The notes under the pieces are model-generated. The model had not been told where the DNA came from and ran no database searches. It saw only the letters and a list, made by a program, of their open reading frames with translations. 64,000 nt of DNA from Pseudomonas bharatica CSV86 (lineage in GTDB: Bacteria; Pseudomonadota; Gammaproteobacteria; Pseudomonadales; Pseudomonadaceae). The number at the start of each line of letters is the position of its first letter. Positions within the stretch are counted from its first letter, which is position 1. The stretch is taken from assembly GCF_000319305.2 (NCBI RefSeq), contig NZ_AMWJ02000001.1, positions 806,001-870,000 on the forward strand. Reading direction: 5' to 3'. A program made the translations under genes and the position numbers. Below are positions 39,448-50,995 of the stretch, one piece after another.

Positions 39448-40262
39448 TGCAGGCCTGGGTCGATGGGCAGGGCGCCGATACCCTGGCGTTGCAAAGCCGC
39501 GGCCTGGCCTATGGCGATGGTTTGTTCGAGACCATCGCCGTCAAGGCGGGGAAAGCCTCGCTGCTCGATTATCACCTCGATCGCCTGGCCTTGGGTTGCC
39601 AGCGCCTGGCCATCGAGGTTGATCTCCAACTGATTCGTGACGAGTGCTGCCGCTATGCCGTGCTGCTCGGCGACGGCGTGCTCAAGCTGATCCTGACCCG
39701 GGGCGATAGCCAGCGCGGTTACGCAGTTGTCCCCGGAGCCAGGCCGCGGCGGATTCTCCAAGGCAATCCCGCACCGGTTTATCCCTCTGAGCATGCTGAC
39801 CAGGGCGTAAGCCTCTTCCCTTGTCGTACCCGCCTGGCCGAGCAGCCGCTATTGGCTGGTCTCAAACACCTCAATCGCCTGGAACAGGTCCTGGCGCGCG
39901 CCGAATGGCAGGGCGCCGAGTACGCTGAAGGATTGATGCTGGATATGTCCGGTCGTGTCATCGAAGGGGTATACAGCAACCTGTTCCTGGTGCGTGGCGG
40001 GCAGTTGCTTACCGCTGACCTGAGTCGCTGTGGCGTGGCAGGCGTCATGCGCGCGGCGCTGCTCGACGCCGCCGGTCGCGAAGGTATCGACCTGCAGATC
40101 CGCGACCTGGCGCTGGACGACCTCGAGCAGGCGGATGAATTGTTTCTCTGCAACAGTGTCTACGGTGTCTGGCCGGTGCGCTCGTTCGCATCGCTGAACT
40201 GGTCGCCGGGGCCTCTCACCCGTAAACTGCAGGCCATTGCCCGCACGCTGCTGGATGCCTGA
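39447..40262 (+). CDS. pabC: Aminodeoxychorismate lyase PabC
   Basis: The 271-residue protein is a fold-type IV PLP enzyme: SRGLAYGDGLFETI at the start, the PLP lysine region LKHLNRLEQVLARAEW, and GRVIEGVYSNLFLVRGG. It splits aminodeoxychorismate into p-aminobenzoate and pyruvate for folate. Coupled to fabF (shared base) and followed at once by mltG, as in E. coli. Confidence 0.93.
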   Translation: MQAWVDGQGADTLALQSRGLAYGDGLFETIAVKAGKASLLDYHLDRLALGCQRLAIEVDLQLIRDECCRYAVLLGDGVLKLILTRGDSQRGYAVVPGARPRRILQGNPAPVYPSEHADQGVSLFPCRTRLAEQPLLAGLKHLNRLEQVLARAEWQGAEYAEGLMLDMSGRVIEGVYSNLFLVRGGQLLTADLSRCGVAGVMRAALLDAAGREGIDLQIRDLALDDLEQADELFLCNSVYGVWPVRSFASLNWSPGPLTRKLQAIARTLLDA

Positions 40263-40264
40263 TT

Positions 40265-43044
<2,780 letters not shown>

Positions 43045-43080
43045 ATTTCCTCAATTTCCTTTTCCAATCGTGACTTCGCC

Positions 43081-43869
43081 ATGCTCGTAGACTCCCATTG
43101 CCACCTCGACCGTCTTGATCTCGCTGCCCATGATGGCTCCCTGGATGCTGCGCTGGACGCCGCGCGTGCCCGTGGGGTCGGGCATTTCCTGTGCATCGGG
43201 GTCAGCGCCGACAACGCCGCCCAGGTCAAGGCCCTGGCCGAGCGTTACGCCGATGTGGACTGTTCGGTGGGCGTCCATCCGCTGGACCTGGCGCCGGGGG
43301 CCGAGCCGGCGCTGGACTGGCTGCTGCAGGAGCTGAACCATCCGAACGTGGTGGCCATCGGTGAGACCGGCCTTGACTATCACTACGAGCCGGACGCGGC
43401 GCAGTTGCAGCAAGCTTCGTTCCGCCTGCACCTGGAGGCTGCCGGCGTCACCGGCAAGCCGGTGGTTATCCACACCCGTGCCGCGCGGGCCGACACCCTG
43501 GCCCTGTTGCGCGAGGCCGACTTGCCCCAGGCCGGTGTGCTGCATTGTTTCACCGAGGATTGGGACATGGCCCGGGCGGCGCTGGATCTTGGTTACTACA
43601 TTTCCCTGTCCGGCATCGTCACCTTCCGCAATGCCGACGCGCTGCGGGATGTCGCGCGCCAGGTGCCGGCCGACCGCCTGCTGGTGGAAACCGACTCGCC
43701 CTACCTTGCGCCCATTCCCCATCGTGGCAAGCCGAACCTGCCGGAATACGTACGCGACGTTGCCGAGTTCATTGCCCTGGTGCGGGGCGAGCGCTACGAG
43801 CAACTGGCGGAACAGACCACCGCCAACTTCCGCCGGCTGTTCCCGCTGGCGCGCGTGTCCGCGGCCTGA
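43081..43869 (+). CDS. TatD family DNase
   Basis: The 262-residue protein has the metal-binding motifs MLVDSHCHLDRLDL, GETGLDYH, VIHTRAA, LHCFTEDW and ETDSPYLAP of the TatD/YcfH amidohydrolase-type nucleases. It probably degrades DNA in repair; this locus matches E. coli ycfH next to holB. It ends the fatty-acid/replication gene run. Confidence 0.93.
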   Translation: MLVDSHCHLDRLDLAAHDGSLDAALDAARARGVGHFLCIGVSADNAAQVKALAERYADVDCSVGVHPLDLAPGAEPALDWLLQELNHPNVVAIGETGLDYHYEPDAAQLQQASFRLHLEAAGVTGKPVVIHTRAARADTLALLREADLPQAGVLHCFTEDWDMARAALDLGYYISLSGIVTFRNADALRDVARQVPADRLLVETDSPYLAPIPHRGKPNLPEYVRDVAEFIALVRGERYEQLAEQTTANFRRLFPLARVSAA

Positions 43870-43884
43870 GCCCGGCGAACGGGC

Positions 43885-44003
43885 AAAAAAAACCCGGGTT
43901 CTGGGGGGGGAATCCGGGTCAAGACCATTAGGAGTAAAACAAAGGCGAACACTCCCTGATCACCTTTATCGGCGAGACACTTGGGGGATATGCCCCGCCA
44001 ACA
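43885..44003 (-). ncRNA. rgsA: Probable small RNA RgsA (P16)
   Basis: On the minus strand an intrinsic terminator is clear: ACCCGGATTC and GAACCCGGGT form a stem around a C-rich loop, followed by eight Ts (ends near 43885). Upstream, GGGGCATATCCCC is a second hairpin, and TTAATACTTGAA resembles the extended -10 of RpoS promoters (about 44003-44014). The start site is estimated, not seen. RgsA is an RpoS-dependent regulatory RNA located, as I recall, next to tatD in pseudomonads, which fits this gap between tatD and the TetR gene. No minus-strand gene precedes the terminator, which supports a stand-alone RNA. Confidence 0.68.
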
Positions 44004-44202
44004 ATTCAAGTATTAATCAGGATTGATGGGCTTCCAGCCCAGGCTGCTCGTTTTTTAAACAGATTTGGAATACGCCCGCCGCTGCTGAGAGCGCATCGCT
44101 CCTGGCAAAGGTTCTCGAAGCCATGAACATGCTTGGATGATCCGTGCATTTTCCCGCAAGTTAGGCATAATACTTGGCTTCGATTTTGATCCAGTCCTTC
44201 TT

Positions 44203-44841
44203 ATGCAGAAAGAACCTCGCAAGGTCCGTGAATTTCGTCGCCGTGAGCAAGAGATTCTCGATACCGCACTCAAGCTGTTTCTCGAACAGGGTGAAGATAG
44301 CGTCACCGTCGAGATGATCGCTGATGCTGTGGGTATCGGCAAAGGCACGATCTACAAGCACTTCAAGTCCAAGGCGGAGATCTACCTGCGCCTGATGCTC
44401 GACTACGAGCGGGATTTGAACCAACTGCTGCACTCCGCCGATGTCGACCGCGACAAGGAAGCCCTGTCGCGCGCCTACTTCGAATTCCGCATGCGCGATC
44501 CTCAGCGCTACCGCCTGTTCGACCGCCTTGAGGAAAAGGTGGTCAAGGGGCACCAGGTACCGGAAATGGTCGAGGAACTGCACAAGATCCGCGCCTCGAA
44601 CTTCGACCGCCTGACCCTGCTCATCAAGGGCCGGATCAGTGAGGGCAAGCTCGAGGATGTACCGCCGTATTTCCACTACTGCGCCGCCTGGGCGTTGGTA
44701 CACGGCGCCGTGGCGCTGTACCACTCGCCGTTCTGGAGCAACGTGCTGGAAGACCAGGAGGGCTTCTTCCAGTTCCTGATGGATATCGGCGTGCGCATGG
44801 GCAACAAGCGCAAGCGCGACCCGGAACCAGCGGCGAACTGA
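44203..44841 (+). CDS. TetR-family transcriptional regulator
   Basis: The 212-residue protein has an N-terminal helix-turn-helix (VTVEMIADAVGIGKGTIYKHFKSKAEIYLRLM) and a helical ligand domain. I start at MQKEPRKVREFRRR; a longer frame from 44137 would cover a likely -10 (CATAAT, 44166-44171). Ligand and targets are unknown. Its place beside rgsA and tatD is conserved in pseudomonads as I recall. Confidence 0.88.
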   Translation: MQKEPRKVREFRRREQEILDTALKLFLEQGEDSVTVEMIADAVGIGKGTIYKHFKSKAEIYLRLMLDYERDLNQLLHSADVDRDKEALSRAYFEFRMRDPQRYRLFDRLEEKVVKGHQVPEMVEELHKIRASNFDRLTLLIKGRISEGKLEDVPPYFHYCAAWALVHGAVALYHSPFWSNVLEDQEGFFQFLMDIGVRMGNKRKRDPEPAAN

Positions 44842-44903
44842 TACCTGCCTGCGACACCGTCGCTGTCGGTGATGACGGGGCAGGAATATACTTTGGAGGC
44901 GAG

Positions 44904-44940
44904 GCTTGCAAAAACCTGATTTTTGAGTCAGGTTTTGCAG
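44904..44940. terminator. Hairpin terminator after the TetR gene
   Basis: TTGCAAAAACCTGA and TCAGGTTTTGCAG pair around TTTTTGAG. It has A and T runs and may work in both directions. Confidence 0.7.
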
Positions 44941-44969
44941 GCCCGAATCATTCCATCCCGGAGTTCTCC

Positions 44970-45938
44970 ATGATCGTCGACCGTCAAGGCAGGCGTTTTC
45001 GCAATTTGCGTGTCAGCCTTACCGCCGCTTGCAACTACGCGTGCACCTACTGCGTGCCCGATGGCAAGCGTCTGGTCGCCGCCCAGGACGAACTTTCCGC
45101 CGAAGCCCTGGCTCGCGGCGTGGCCTGGCTGATCGAAGCAGCCGGCATCGAGCGCCTGCGGGTAACCGGCGGCGAACCGCTGGTCAGTCCCAAGCTGGAA
45201 ACTTTCCTCAGGACCGTGGCCGGCTTCGGCCTGGACGACATCAGCCTGACCACCAACGGCCAGTTATTGGCGCGCAAGCTGCCGCTGCTGAGCGAGGTGG
45301 GTATCCGACGGCTCAACGTGTCCCTCGACACACTCGACGCCAAGGCATTTCGCAGCATCTCCCGCGGGGGCGACCTGCCCAGCGTGCTCGATGGCATGGC
45401 GCAAGCGGCGGCAGCGGGGATGAAGATCAAGGTCAACATGGTGCCGCTGCGCGGGCAGAACCTCGACCAGGTGCTGCCGCTCCTGGAGTATTGCCTGGAG
45501 CACGGCTATGAACTGCGTTTCATCGAGTTGATGCGCATGGGCCACCTGGCACGTGACAACAACGCCTTCCTGCAGCAGTTCGTCGGCCTGGAGACCCTGC
45601 TGCAAGTGATTGGCGAGCGCTACGAGTACGCCCAGGCCGAAGCGCCGATCGATGCCACTGCCTTGCGCTATCGGATTCCCGGGCAGGGCTGCTTCGGTGT
45701 GATCGCCAACGAGAGCGTGCCGTTCTGCCGTACCTGTTCGCGCCTTCGCCTTTCCTCCACCGGCTGGTTGCACGGTTGCCTGTCGTCAAGCAACCGCCAC
45801 TACATCGGCGACCTGCTCGACCGGCCTCGCCACCAGGCTTTGCCGGCGTTGCAGGGCCTGCTGGTCAAGGCGCTTGGCGACAAACAGAGCGTGGCCTTCT
45901 CCGGTGGCGCCACGGTGATGAAGATCATCGGTGGTTGA
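44970..45938 (+). CDS. moaA: MoaA-type GTP 3',8-cyclase (radical SAM)
   Basis: The 322-residue protein has both iron-sulfur sites of MoaA: the radical-SAM cluster ACNYACTYC near the start, and the C-terminal CRTCSRLRLS...HGC. The TGGEPL motif follows the first, and the chain ends in the functional GG. MoaA starts molybdopterin synthesis by rearranging GTP. No other moa gene is nearby, so this may be a second, lineage-typical copy. GGAG precedes the ATG. Confidence 0.9.
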   Translation: MIVDRQGRRFRNLRVSLTAACNYACTYCVPDGKRLVAAQDELSAEALARGVAWLIEAAGIERLRVTGGEPLVSPKLETFLRTVAGFGLDDISLTTNGQLLARKLPLLSEVGIRRLNVSLDTLDAKAFRSISRGGDLPSVLDGMAQAAAAGMKIKVNMVPLRGQNLDQVLPLLEYCLEHGYELRFIELMRMGHLARDNNAFLQQFVGLETLLQVIGERYEYAQAEAPIDATALRYRIPGQGCFGVIANESVPFCRTCSRLRLSSTGWLHGCLSSSNRHYIGDLLDRPRHQALPALQGLLVKALGDKQSVAFSGGATVMKIIGG

Positions 45939-46021
45939 TGCAGCCAGGTGCTGCAAGCTGGAACAGAACCTGCATCCACGGGCTGTCCGCCGGTTTTCCG
46001 TCGCCGGCCTCTGGAGGAAAG

Positions 46022-46624
46022 ATGCGTAGCCTGGTTCTGCTGCTGGCGTTCGTCACGCTGGGTGGCTGCATGAATGTCAGCGACATGGGTGAAGCCACCC
46101 GCTATCACATGAGCGATGCCGGTCTGCTGGACCACAGCAATACCCAGCGTTCGATGTCGCTGCGCCTGCAACCCGACTCGTTCATTTTCATCGCCCAGGG
46201 CGTTTTCGTGCCGCCGGGCCGGGCCTATCCGCGTCCCAATGTGGTGGCGGAAGAGGCTTTCAAGGGCTTCGTCGAATACTTCCCGTTGGTGCGCCGCGCA
46301 CAAGGGCCGATCGGCCTGGAAGATGCGCTGGGCGAAGCGCGCTCCGTCGGCGCCCATTACTTGCTCTATACCCGTTTCGCCAAGGCGGACAACCGTATCG
46401 GCAACGGTGATGAATGGTATGACGAGCAAGCCGTGGACCGCCTGGGTATCGACACCGGCACCATCCAGTTGATGCTGATCGAAACCAGTACCCGCTACCT
46501 CATCGACACGGCGCGCATCCACACCCGCGGCGGATTGCTGACATTCCATGACAACAAGCCGGAAGATTTGCTTGCCCAGCCTCTGGAGGACTACGCTCGT
46601 GCTCTTCTGGGACTGAGTAACTGA
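46022..46624 (+). CDS. DUF4823 lipoprotein
   Basis: The 200-residue protein begins [18 protein letters not shown], a lipoprotein signal with lipid cysteine C16; residue +2 is M, so sorting to the outer membrane is expected. The body contains [15 protein letters not shown] and [16 protein letters not shown] as in DUF4823. Function unknown. GGAGGAAAG lies right upstream. A longer frame from 45776 overlaps moaA and is not real. Confidence 0.85.
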   Translation: MRSLVLLLAFVTLGGCMNVSDMGEATRYHMSDAGLLDHSNTQRSMSLRLQPDSFIFIAQGVFVPPGRAYPRPNVVAEEAFKGFVEYFPLVRRAQGPIGLEDALGEARSVGAHYLLYTRFAKADNRIGNGDEWYDEQAVDRLGIDTGTIQLMLIETSTRYLIDTARIHTRGGLLTFHDNKPEDLLAQPLEDYARALLGLSN

Positions 46625-46635
46625 GGGGCTTGGGC

Positions 46636-47196
46636 ATGGCGGATACGAGCAAGGCGGGCGACCTGCTGGCGCAGATTCCAAAGGCGGAAAAAGGCTTGCC
46701 GCCCGTGCACCTGTGGAACCCGGACTTCTGCGGCGATATCGACATGCGTATCGCCCGTGATGGCACCTGGTTCTACCAGGGCACGCCGATCGGCCGCAAA
46801 CCCATGGTGCGGCTGTTCTCCACCATCATCCGTCGTGACGGTGACAATTACTTCCTGGTCACGCCGGTGGAGAAGGTCGGGATCAAGGTCGATGATGCGC
46901 CGTTCGTGGCGGTCAGCGTGGACGTGCAGGGCAGTGGTGAAGCGCAGGTGCTGCGCTTTACCAGCAATGTGGAGGACCAGGTCGAGGCCGGTCCGGATCA
47001 TCCGCTGCGTTTCGTCATCGATCCGCTGACACAGGAACCTTCGCCCTACGTGCATATACGGGCCAACCTTGAAGCCTTGATTCACCGCAATGTGTTCTAT
47101 GAACTGGTGGAGCTGGCGGAGTCCCGCGAGATCGACGGTGAGGCCTGGCTCGGGGTATGGAGCGGCGGCGAGTTCTATCCGATCGGGCGGCAGTGA
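46636..47196 (+). CDS. DUF1285 family protein
   Basis: The 186-residue protein contains [38 protein letters not shown], and [16 protein letters not shown], the pattern of DUF1285. It has no signal or membrane segment and its role is unknown. It follows the lipoprotein gene by 11 bases, with GAGGGG before the ATG, and ends at a terminator. Confidence 0.87.
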   Translation: MADTSKAGDLLAQIPKAEKGLPPVHLWNPDFCGDIDMRIARDGTWFYQGTPIGRKPMVRLFSTIIRRDGDNYFLVTPVEKVGIKVDDAPFVAVSVDVQGSGEAQVLRFTSNVEDQVEAGPDHPLRFVIDPLTQEPSPYVHIRANLEALIHRNVFYELVELAESREIDGEAWLGVWSGGEFYPIGRQ

Positions 47197-47226
47197 CCGG
47201 TCGTTGCGGATTTTTCTGCCACAAAT

Positions 47227-47262
47227 GAAAAACCTCCAGTGCTTGCGCATCTGGAGGTTTTC
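47227..47262. terminator. Bidirectional terminator between DUF1285 gene and tRNA-Asn
   Basis: GAAAAACCTCCAG and CTGGAGGTTTTC form a perfect hairpin with A and T runs, serving both converging transcripts. Confidence 0.85.
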
Positions 47263-47268
47263 AGTATT

Positions 47269-47344
47269 TGGCTCCGCGACCTGGACTCGAACCAGGGACC
47301 CAATGATTAACAGTCATTTGCTCTACCGACTGAGCTATCGCGGA
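47269..47344 (-). tRNA. tRNA-Asn (anticodon GTT)
   Basis: The minus strand reads TCCGCGATAGCTCAGTCGG, anticodon loop TGTTAAT, T-arm TGGTTCGAGTCCA, and an acceptor stem TCGCGGA with encoded CCA. 76 bases. Confidence 0.97.
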
Positions 47345-47404
47345 ATCTGGGGCGTATCTTACTGATTCCCAAGGGGAAGTCAAGCTTCCCCGGGAATTTA
47401 TCGC

Positions 47405-48601
47405 TTACAGCACCTCGACGATGGCTTTGGTCACCACGTGGATGTTGCTCTGGTTCAGGGTGGCCACGCAGATGCGGCCGGTGTCCAGGGCGTAGATGCC
47501 GTAGTCGTTCTTCAGGCGGGCCACTTGTTCGACGCTCAGGCCCGAGTAGGAGAACATGCCGCGCTGGCGACCGACGAAGCTGAAGTCGCGCTTGGCACCG
47601 TATTCAGCCAGCAGCTCGACCATCTGCTTACGCATGCCGTGGATGCGGCCGCGCATTTCGCCCAGCTCGGTTTCCCACATCTGACGCAGCTCGGCGCTGT
47701 TCAGTACGGCAGCGACGATGCTGGCGCCGTGGGTTGGCGGGTTGGAGTAGGTGGTGCGGATCACGCGCTTGACCTGCGACAGCACGCGCGCACTTTCTTC
47801 CTTGGCGCTGGTGACGATCGACAGGGCGCCGACGCGCTCGCCGTACAGCGAGAACGACTTGGAGAACGAGCTGGAGACGAAGAATTCCAGGCCCGATTCG
47901 GCGAACAGGCGGACCGCGAAGGCGTCTTCGGCGATGCCATCGCCAAAGCCCTGGTAGGCCATGTCCAGGAATGGCACGTGACCCTTGGCCTTGACCACTT
48001 CCAGGACGTTTTTCCAGTCCTGCAGGCTCAGGTCGACGCCGGTCGGGTTATGGCAGCAGGCGTGCAGGACGATGATCGAACCCGCTGGCAGGTTGTTCAG
48101 GTCCTCCAGCATGCCGGCGCGGTTGACGTCGTTGCTCGGGGCGTCGTAGTAGCGGTAGTTCTGCACCGGGAAACCGGCGGTTTCGAACAGGGCGCGGTGG
48201 TTTTCCCAGCTCGGGTCGCTGATGGCGACGACGGCGTTCGGCGACAGTTGCTTGAGGAAGTCGGCCCCGATCTTCAGGGCGCCGGTACCACCGACGGCCT
48301 GGACGGTGACTACGCGGCCTTCGGCCAGCAGCGGCGACTCGGCACCGAACAGCAGTTTCTGCACGGCCTGGTCGTAGGCGGCGATACCGTCGATCGGCAG
48401 GTAGCCGCGGGAAGCGTGCTGGGCGGCACGTTGGGTTTCGGCTTCGATGACCGCACGCAGCAGTGGGATGCGTCCTTCTTCGTTGCAGTAAACGCCTACG
48501 CCGAGGTTGACTTTCTCGGTGCGGGTGTCGGCGTTGAATGCTTCGTTGAGGCCCAGAATGGGATCGCGTGGTGCCAGCTCGACAGCGGAAAACAGGCTCA
48601 T
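47405..48601 (-). CDS. tyrB: Aromatic amino acid aminotransferase
   Basis: The 398-residue protein is a class I aspartate/tyrosine aminotransferase: MSLFSAVELAPRDPILGLNE, ISDPSWENHRALF, HACCHNPTG and the PLP lysine in SSSFSKSFSLYGERVG. It transfers amino groups between aromatic amino acids and 2-oxoglutarate. A TyrB/PhhC role is likely, but an aspartate aminotransferase cannot be excluded by sequence alone. Divergent from uvrB, with 285 bases between them. Confidence 0.9.
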   Translation of the reverse strand: MSLFSAVELAPRDPILGLNEAFNADTRTEKVNLGVGVYCNEEGRIPLLRAVIEAETQRAAQHASRGYLPIDGIAAYDQAVQKLLFGAESPLLAEGRVVTVQAVGGTGALKIGADFLKQLSPNAVVAISDPSWENHRALFETAGFPVQNYRYYDAPSNDVNRAGMLEDLNNLPAGSIIVLHACCHNPTGVDLSLQDWKNVLEVVKAKGHVPFLDMAYQGFGDGIAEDAFAVRLFAESGLEFFVSSSFSKSFSLYGERVGALSIVTSAKEESARVLSQVKRVIRTTYSNPPTHGASIVAAVLNSAELRQMWETELGEMRGRIHGMRKQMVELLAEYGAKRDFSFVGRQRGMFSYSGLSVEQVARLKNDYGIYALDTGRICVATLNQSNIHVVTKAIVEVL

Positions 48602-48837
48602 TATTACCTTGGCTCTGAATGGAGGGTGAGTAGGGTCTGCACGCTCCAGCCGAATGCACTAGAGCGGTGCACAAACGGGGAGTCAGTATAGTGATACCGC
48701 TCGGTCACTGCGACAGTCGGGCGCAGCTTTTCCTGCTGTTTGGGGGAATATTTTTCGACCGTTAGTCGAATCCCCCGGTCAACCGTGGACGGCCAGGGTT
48801 GAAACTGGCACATAGCGGCATTAATTGGGTATAACTA

Positions 48838-48853
48838 CTGGCTAAAAATACAG
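48838..48853. promoter_or_regulatory. LexA-like SOS box upstream of uvrB
   Basis: CTGGCTAAAAATACAG fits the CTG-N10-CAG pattern with an AT-rich centre. It lies next to a probable -10 (TATAAC, 48830-48835) and 34 bases before the uvrB start, as expected for an SOS-controlled repair gene. Confidence 0.65.
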
Positions 48854-48886
48854 TTGCCTGTATCCGCATTCGCGCAGAGGTCCGTC

Positions 48887-50902
48887 ATGTCCGAGTTTCA
48901 ACTGGTCACCCGTTTCCAGCCGGCCGGCGATCAGCCGGAAGCCATCCGCCTGATGGTAGAGGGCATCGAGGCGGGGTTGGCGCACCAGACCCTGCTCGGT
49001 GTGACCGGCTCGGGCAAGACCTTCAGCATCGCCAATGTCATCGCCCAGGTGCAGCGGCCGACCCTGGTCCTGGCACCGAACAAGACCCTGGCCGCGCAGT
49101 TGTACGGCGAGTTCAAGGCGTTCTTTCCCAACAACGCCGTCGAGTACTTCGTTTCCTATTACGACTACTACCAGCCGGAAGCCTACGTGCCGTCGTCGGA
49201 TACCTTCATCGAGAAGGATGCCTCGATCAACGACCATATCGAACAGATGCGCCTGTCGGCGACCAAGGCGCTGCTTGAACGGCGCGATGCCATCATCGTC
49301 ACCACGGTTTCCTGCATCTACGGCCTCGGCAGCCCCGAAACCTACCTGAAAATGGTCCTGCATATCGACCGCGGCGACAAACTCGACCAGCGCGCCTTGC
49401 TGCGCCGCCTTGCCGACCTGCAGTACACCCGCAATGAAATGGACTTCGCCCGTGCCACCTTCCGCGTGCGTGGCGACGTGATCGACGTATTTCCCGCCGA
49501 ATCGGACCTGGAAGCCATCCGCATCGAGCTGTTCGACGACGAAGTGGAGAGCCTCTCGGCCTTCGACCCGTTGACCGGCGAGGTGATCCGCAAGCTGCCG
49601 CGCTTCACCTTCTACCCCAAGAGTCATTACGTCACGCCGCGGGAGACGCTGCTGGACGCGGTGGACGGCATCAAGGAGGAGCTCAAGGACCGTCTGGAGT
49701 ACCTGCACAAGGCCAACAAGCTGGTGGAAGCCCAGCGTCTTGAGCAGCGCACCCGTTTCGACCTGGAGATGATCCTCGAGCTCGGTTACTGCAATGGTAT
49801 CGAAAACTACTCGCGCTACCTGTCCGGCCGGCCGGCCGGGGCACCGCCGCCCACCTTGTACGACTACCTGCCGCCGGATGCGCTGCTGGTGATCGACGAA
49901 TCCCACGTCAGCGTTCCGCAGGTCGGGGCGATGTACAAGGGTGACCGTTCGCGCAAGGAAACCCTGGTGGAATACGGCTTCCGCCTGCCGTCGGCGCTGG
50001 ACAACCGGCCGATGCGCTTCGACGAGTGGGAAAGCGTCAGCCCGCAGACCATTTTCGTTTCCGCGACCCCGGGGCCTTATGAGGCCGAGCATGCCGGTCG
50101 TGTGGTCGAGCAGGTGGTGCGACCGACCGGCCTGGTCGACCCGCAGGTGGAGATCCGCCCGGCGCTGACCCAGGTCGACGACCTGCTTTCGGAAATCCGC
50201 AAGCGCGTGGCGGTGGAGGAGCGCGTGCTGGTTACCACCCTGACCAAGCGCATGGCCGAGGACCTGACCGACTACCTCGCCGATCACGACGTGCGGGTGC
50301 GCTACCTGCACTCGGATATCGACACGGTGGAGCGGGTCGAGATCATCCGCGACCTGCGCCTGGGCACGTTCGACGTACTGGTGGGGATCAACCTGCTGCG
50401 CGAGGGCCTGGACATGCCCGAGGTGTCGCTAGTGGCGATCCTCGATGCGGACAAGGAGGGCTTCCTGCGTTCGGAGCGTTCGCTGATCCAGACCATCGGC
50501 CGCGCCGCGCGCAACCTCAATGGCCGGGCGATTCTCTACGCCGACCAGATCACCGGGTCGATGCAGCGGGCAATCGACGAAACCGAGCGGCGCCGGGAAA
50601 AACAGATCGCCTTCAACCAGGCGCACGGCATCGTGCCCAAGGGCGTGGTCAAGGACATCACCGACATCCTCGAAGGCGCCAACGTGCCGGGCTCGCGCAG
50701 CAAGAAGCGCAAAGGGATGGCCAAGGCGGCGGAGGAGAGCGCCAAGTACGAAGCCGAGCTGCGTTCGCCGGCGGAGATCACCAAGCGCATCAAGCAGCTG
50801 GAAGAAAAGATGTTCCAGCTGGCGCGGGACCTGGAGTTCGAAGCGGCGGCGCAGATGCGCGACGACATTGCCAAGTTGCGGGAGAAGCTGATTACTGCCT
50901 GA
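48887..50902 (+). CDS. uvrB: Excinuclease ABC subunit B
   Basis: The 671-residue protein starts [20 protein letters not shown]. It has the Walker [10 protein letters not shown], the beta-hairpin region [13 protein letters not shown], helicase motifs through [19 protein letters not shown], and a C-terminal UVR domain. It verifies damage in nucleotide excision repair with UvrA and UvrC. A frame extension to 48854 would begin inside the LexA-like box region and is not family-like. AGAGG lies eight bases upstream. Confidence 0.98.
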   Translation: MSEFQLVTRFQPAGDQPEAIRLMVEGIEAGLAHQTLLGVTGSGKTFSIANVIAQVQRPTLVLAPNKTLAAQLYGEFKAFFPNNAVEYFVSYYDYYQPEAYVPSSDTFIEKDASINDHIEQMRLSATKALLERRDAIIVTTVSCIYGLGSPETYLKMVLHIDRGDKLDQRALLRRLADLQYTRNEMDFARATFRVRGDVIDVFPAESDLEAIRIELFDDEVESLSAFDPLTGEVIRKLPRFTFYPKSHYVTPRETLLDAVDGIKEELKDRLEYLHKANKLVEAQRLEQRTRFDLEMILELGYCNGIENYSRYLSGRPAGAPPPTLYDYLPPDALLVIDESHVSVPQVGAMYKGDRSRKETLVEYGFRLPSALDNRPMRFDEWESVSPQTIFVSATPGPYEAEHAGRVVEQVVRPTGLVDPQVEIRPALTQVDDLLSEIRKRVAVEERVLVTTLTKRMAEDLTDYLADHDVRVRYLHSDIDTVERVEIIRDLRLGTFDVLVGINLLREGLDMPEVSLVAILDADKEGFLRSERSLIQTIGRAARNLNGRAILYADQITGSMQRAIDETERRREKQIAFNQAHGIVPKGVVKDITDILEGANVPGSRSKKRKGMAKAAEESAKYEAELRSPAEITKRIKQLEEKMFQLARDLEFEAAAQMRDDIAKLREKLITA

Positions 50903-50920
50903 AGTTCTTTGCTGCTGTTG

Positions 50921-50990
50921 AGGGCCTCATCGCTGGCAAGCCAGCTCCCACAGGGTTGTGTGGGAGCTGGCTTGCCAGCGATTAGGCCCT
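50921..50990. repeat. REP-type palindromic repeat, long perfect stem
   Basis: AGGGCCTCATCGCTGGCAAG and CTTGCCAGCGATTAGGCCCT pair almost perfectly over about 32 bases per arm, with the loop GGGTTG. It lies between the ends of uvrB and the MFS gene and probably stabilises or ends both mRNAs. Confidence 0.9.
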
Positions 50991-50995
50991 GAAGT

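Noticed and set aside
43870..43930. GCCCG-gcgaa-CGGGC hairpin as the tatD terminator
   Set aside because: It is followed by As, not Ts, on the plus strand; the adjoining stem fits the minus-strand RNA terminator better.
48602..48886. Small gene in the tyrB-uvrB gap
   Set aside because: Only a short frame opposite the gap with no ribosome site or conserved feature; the region reads as regulatory.
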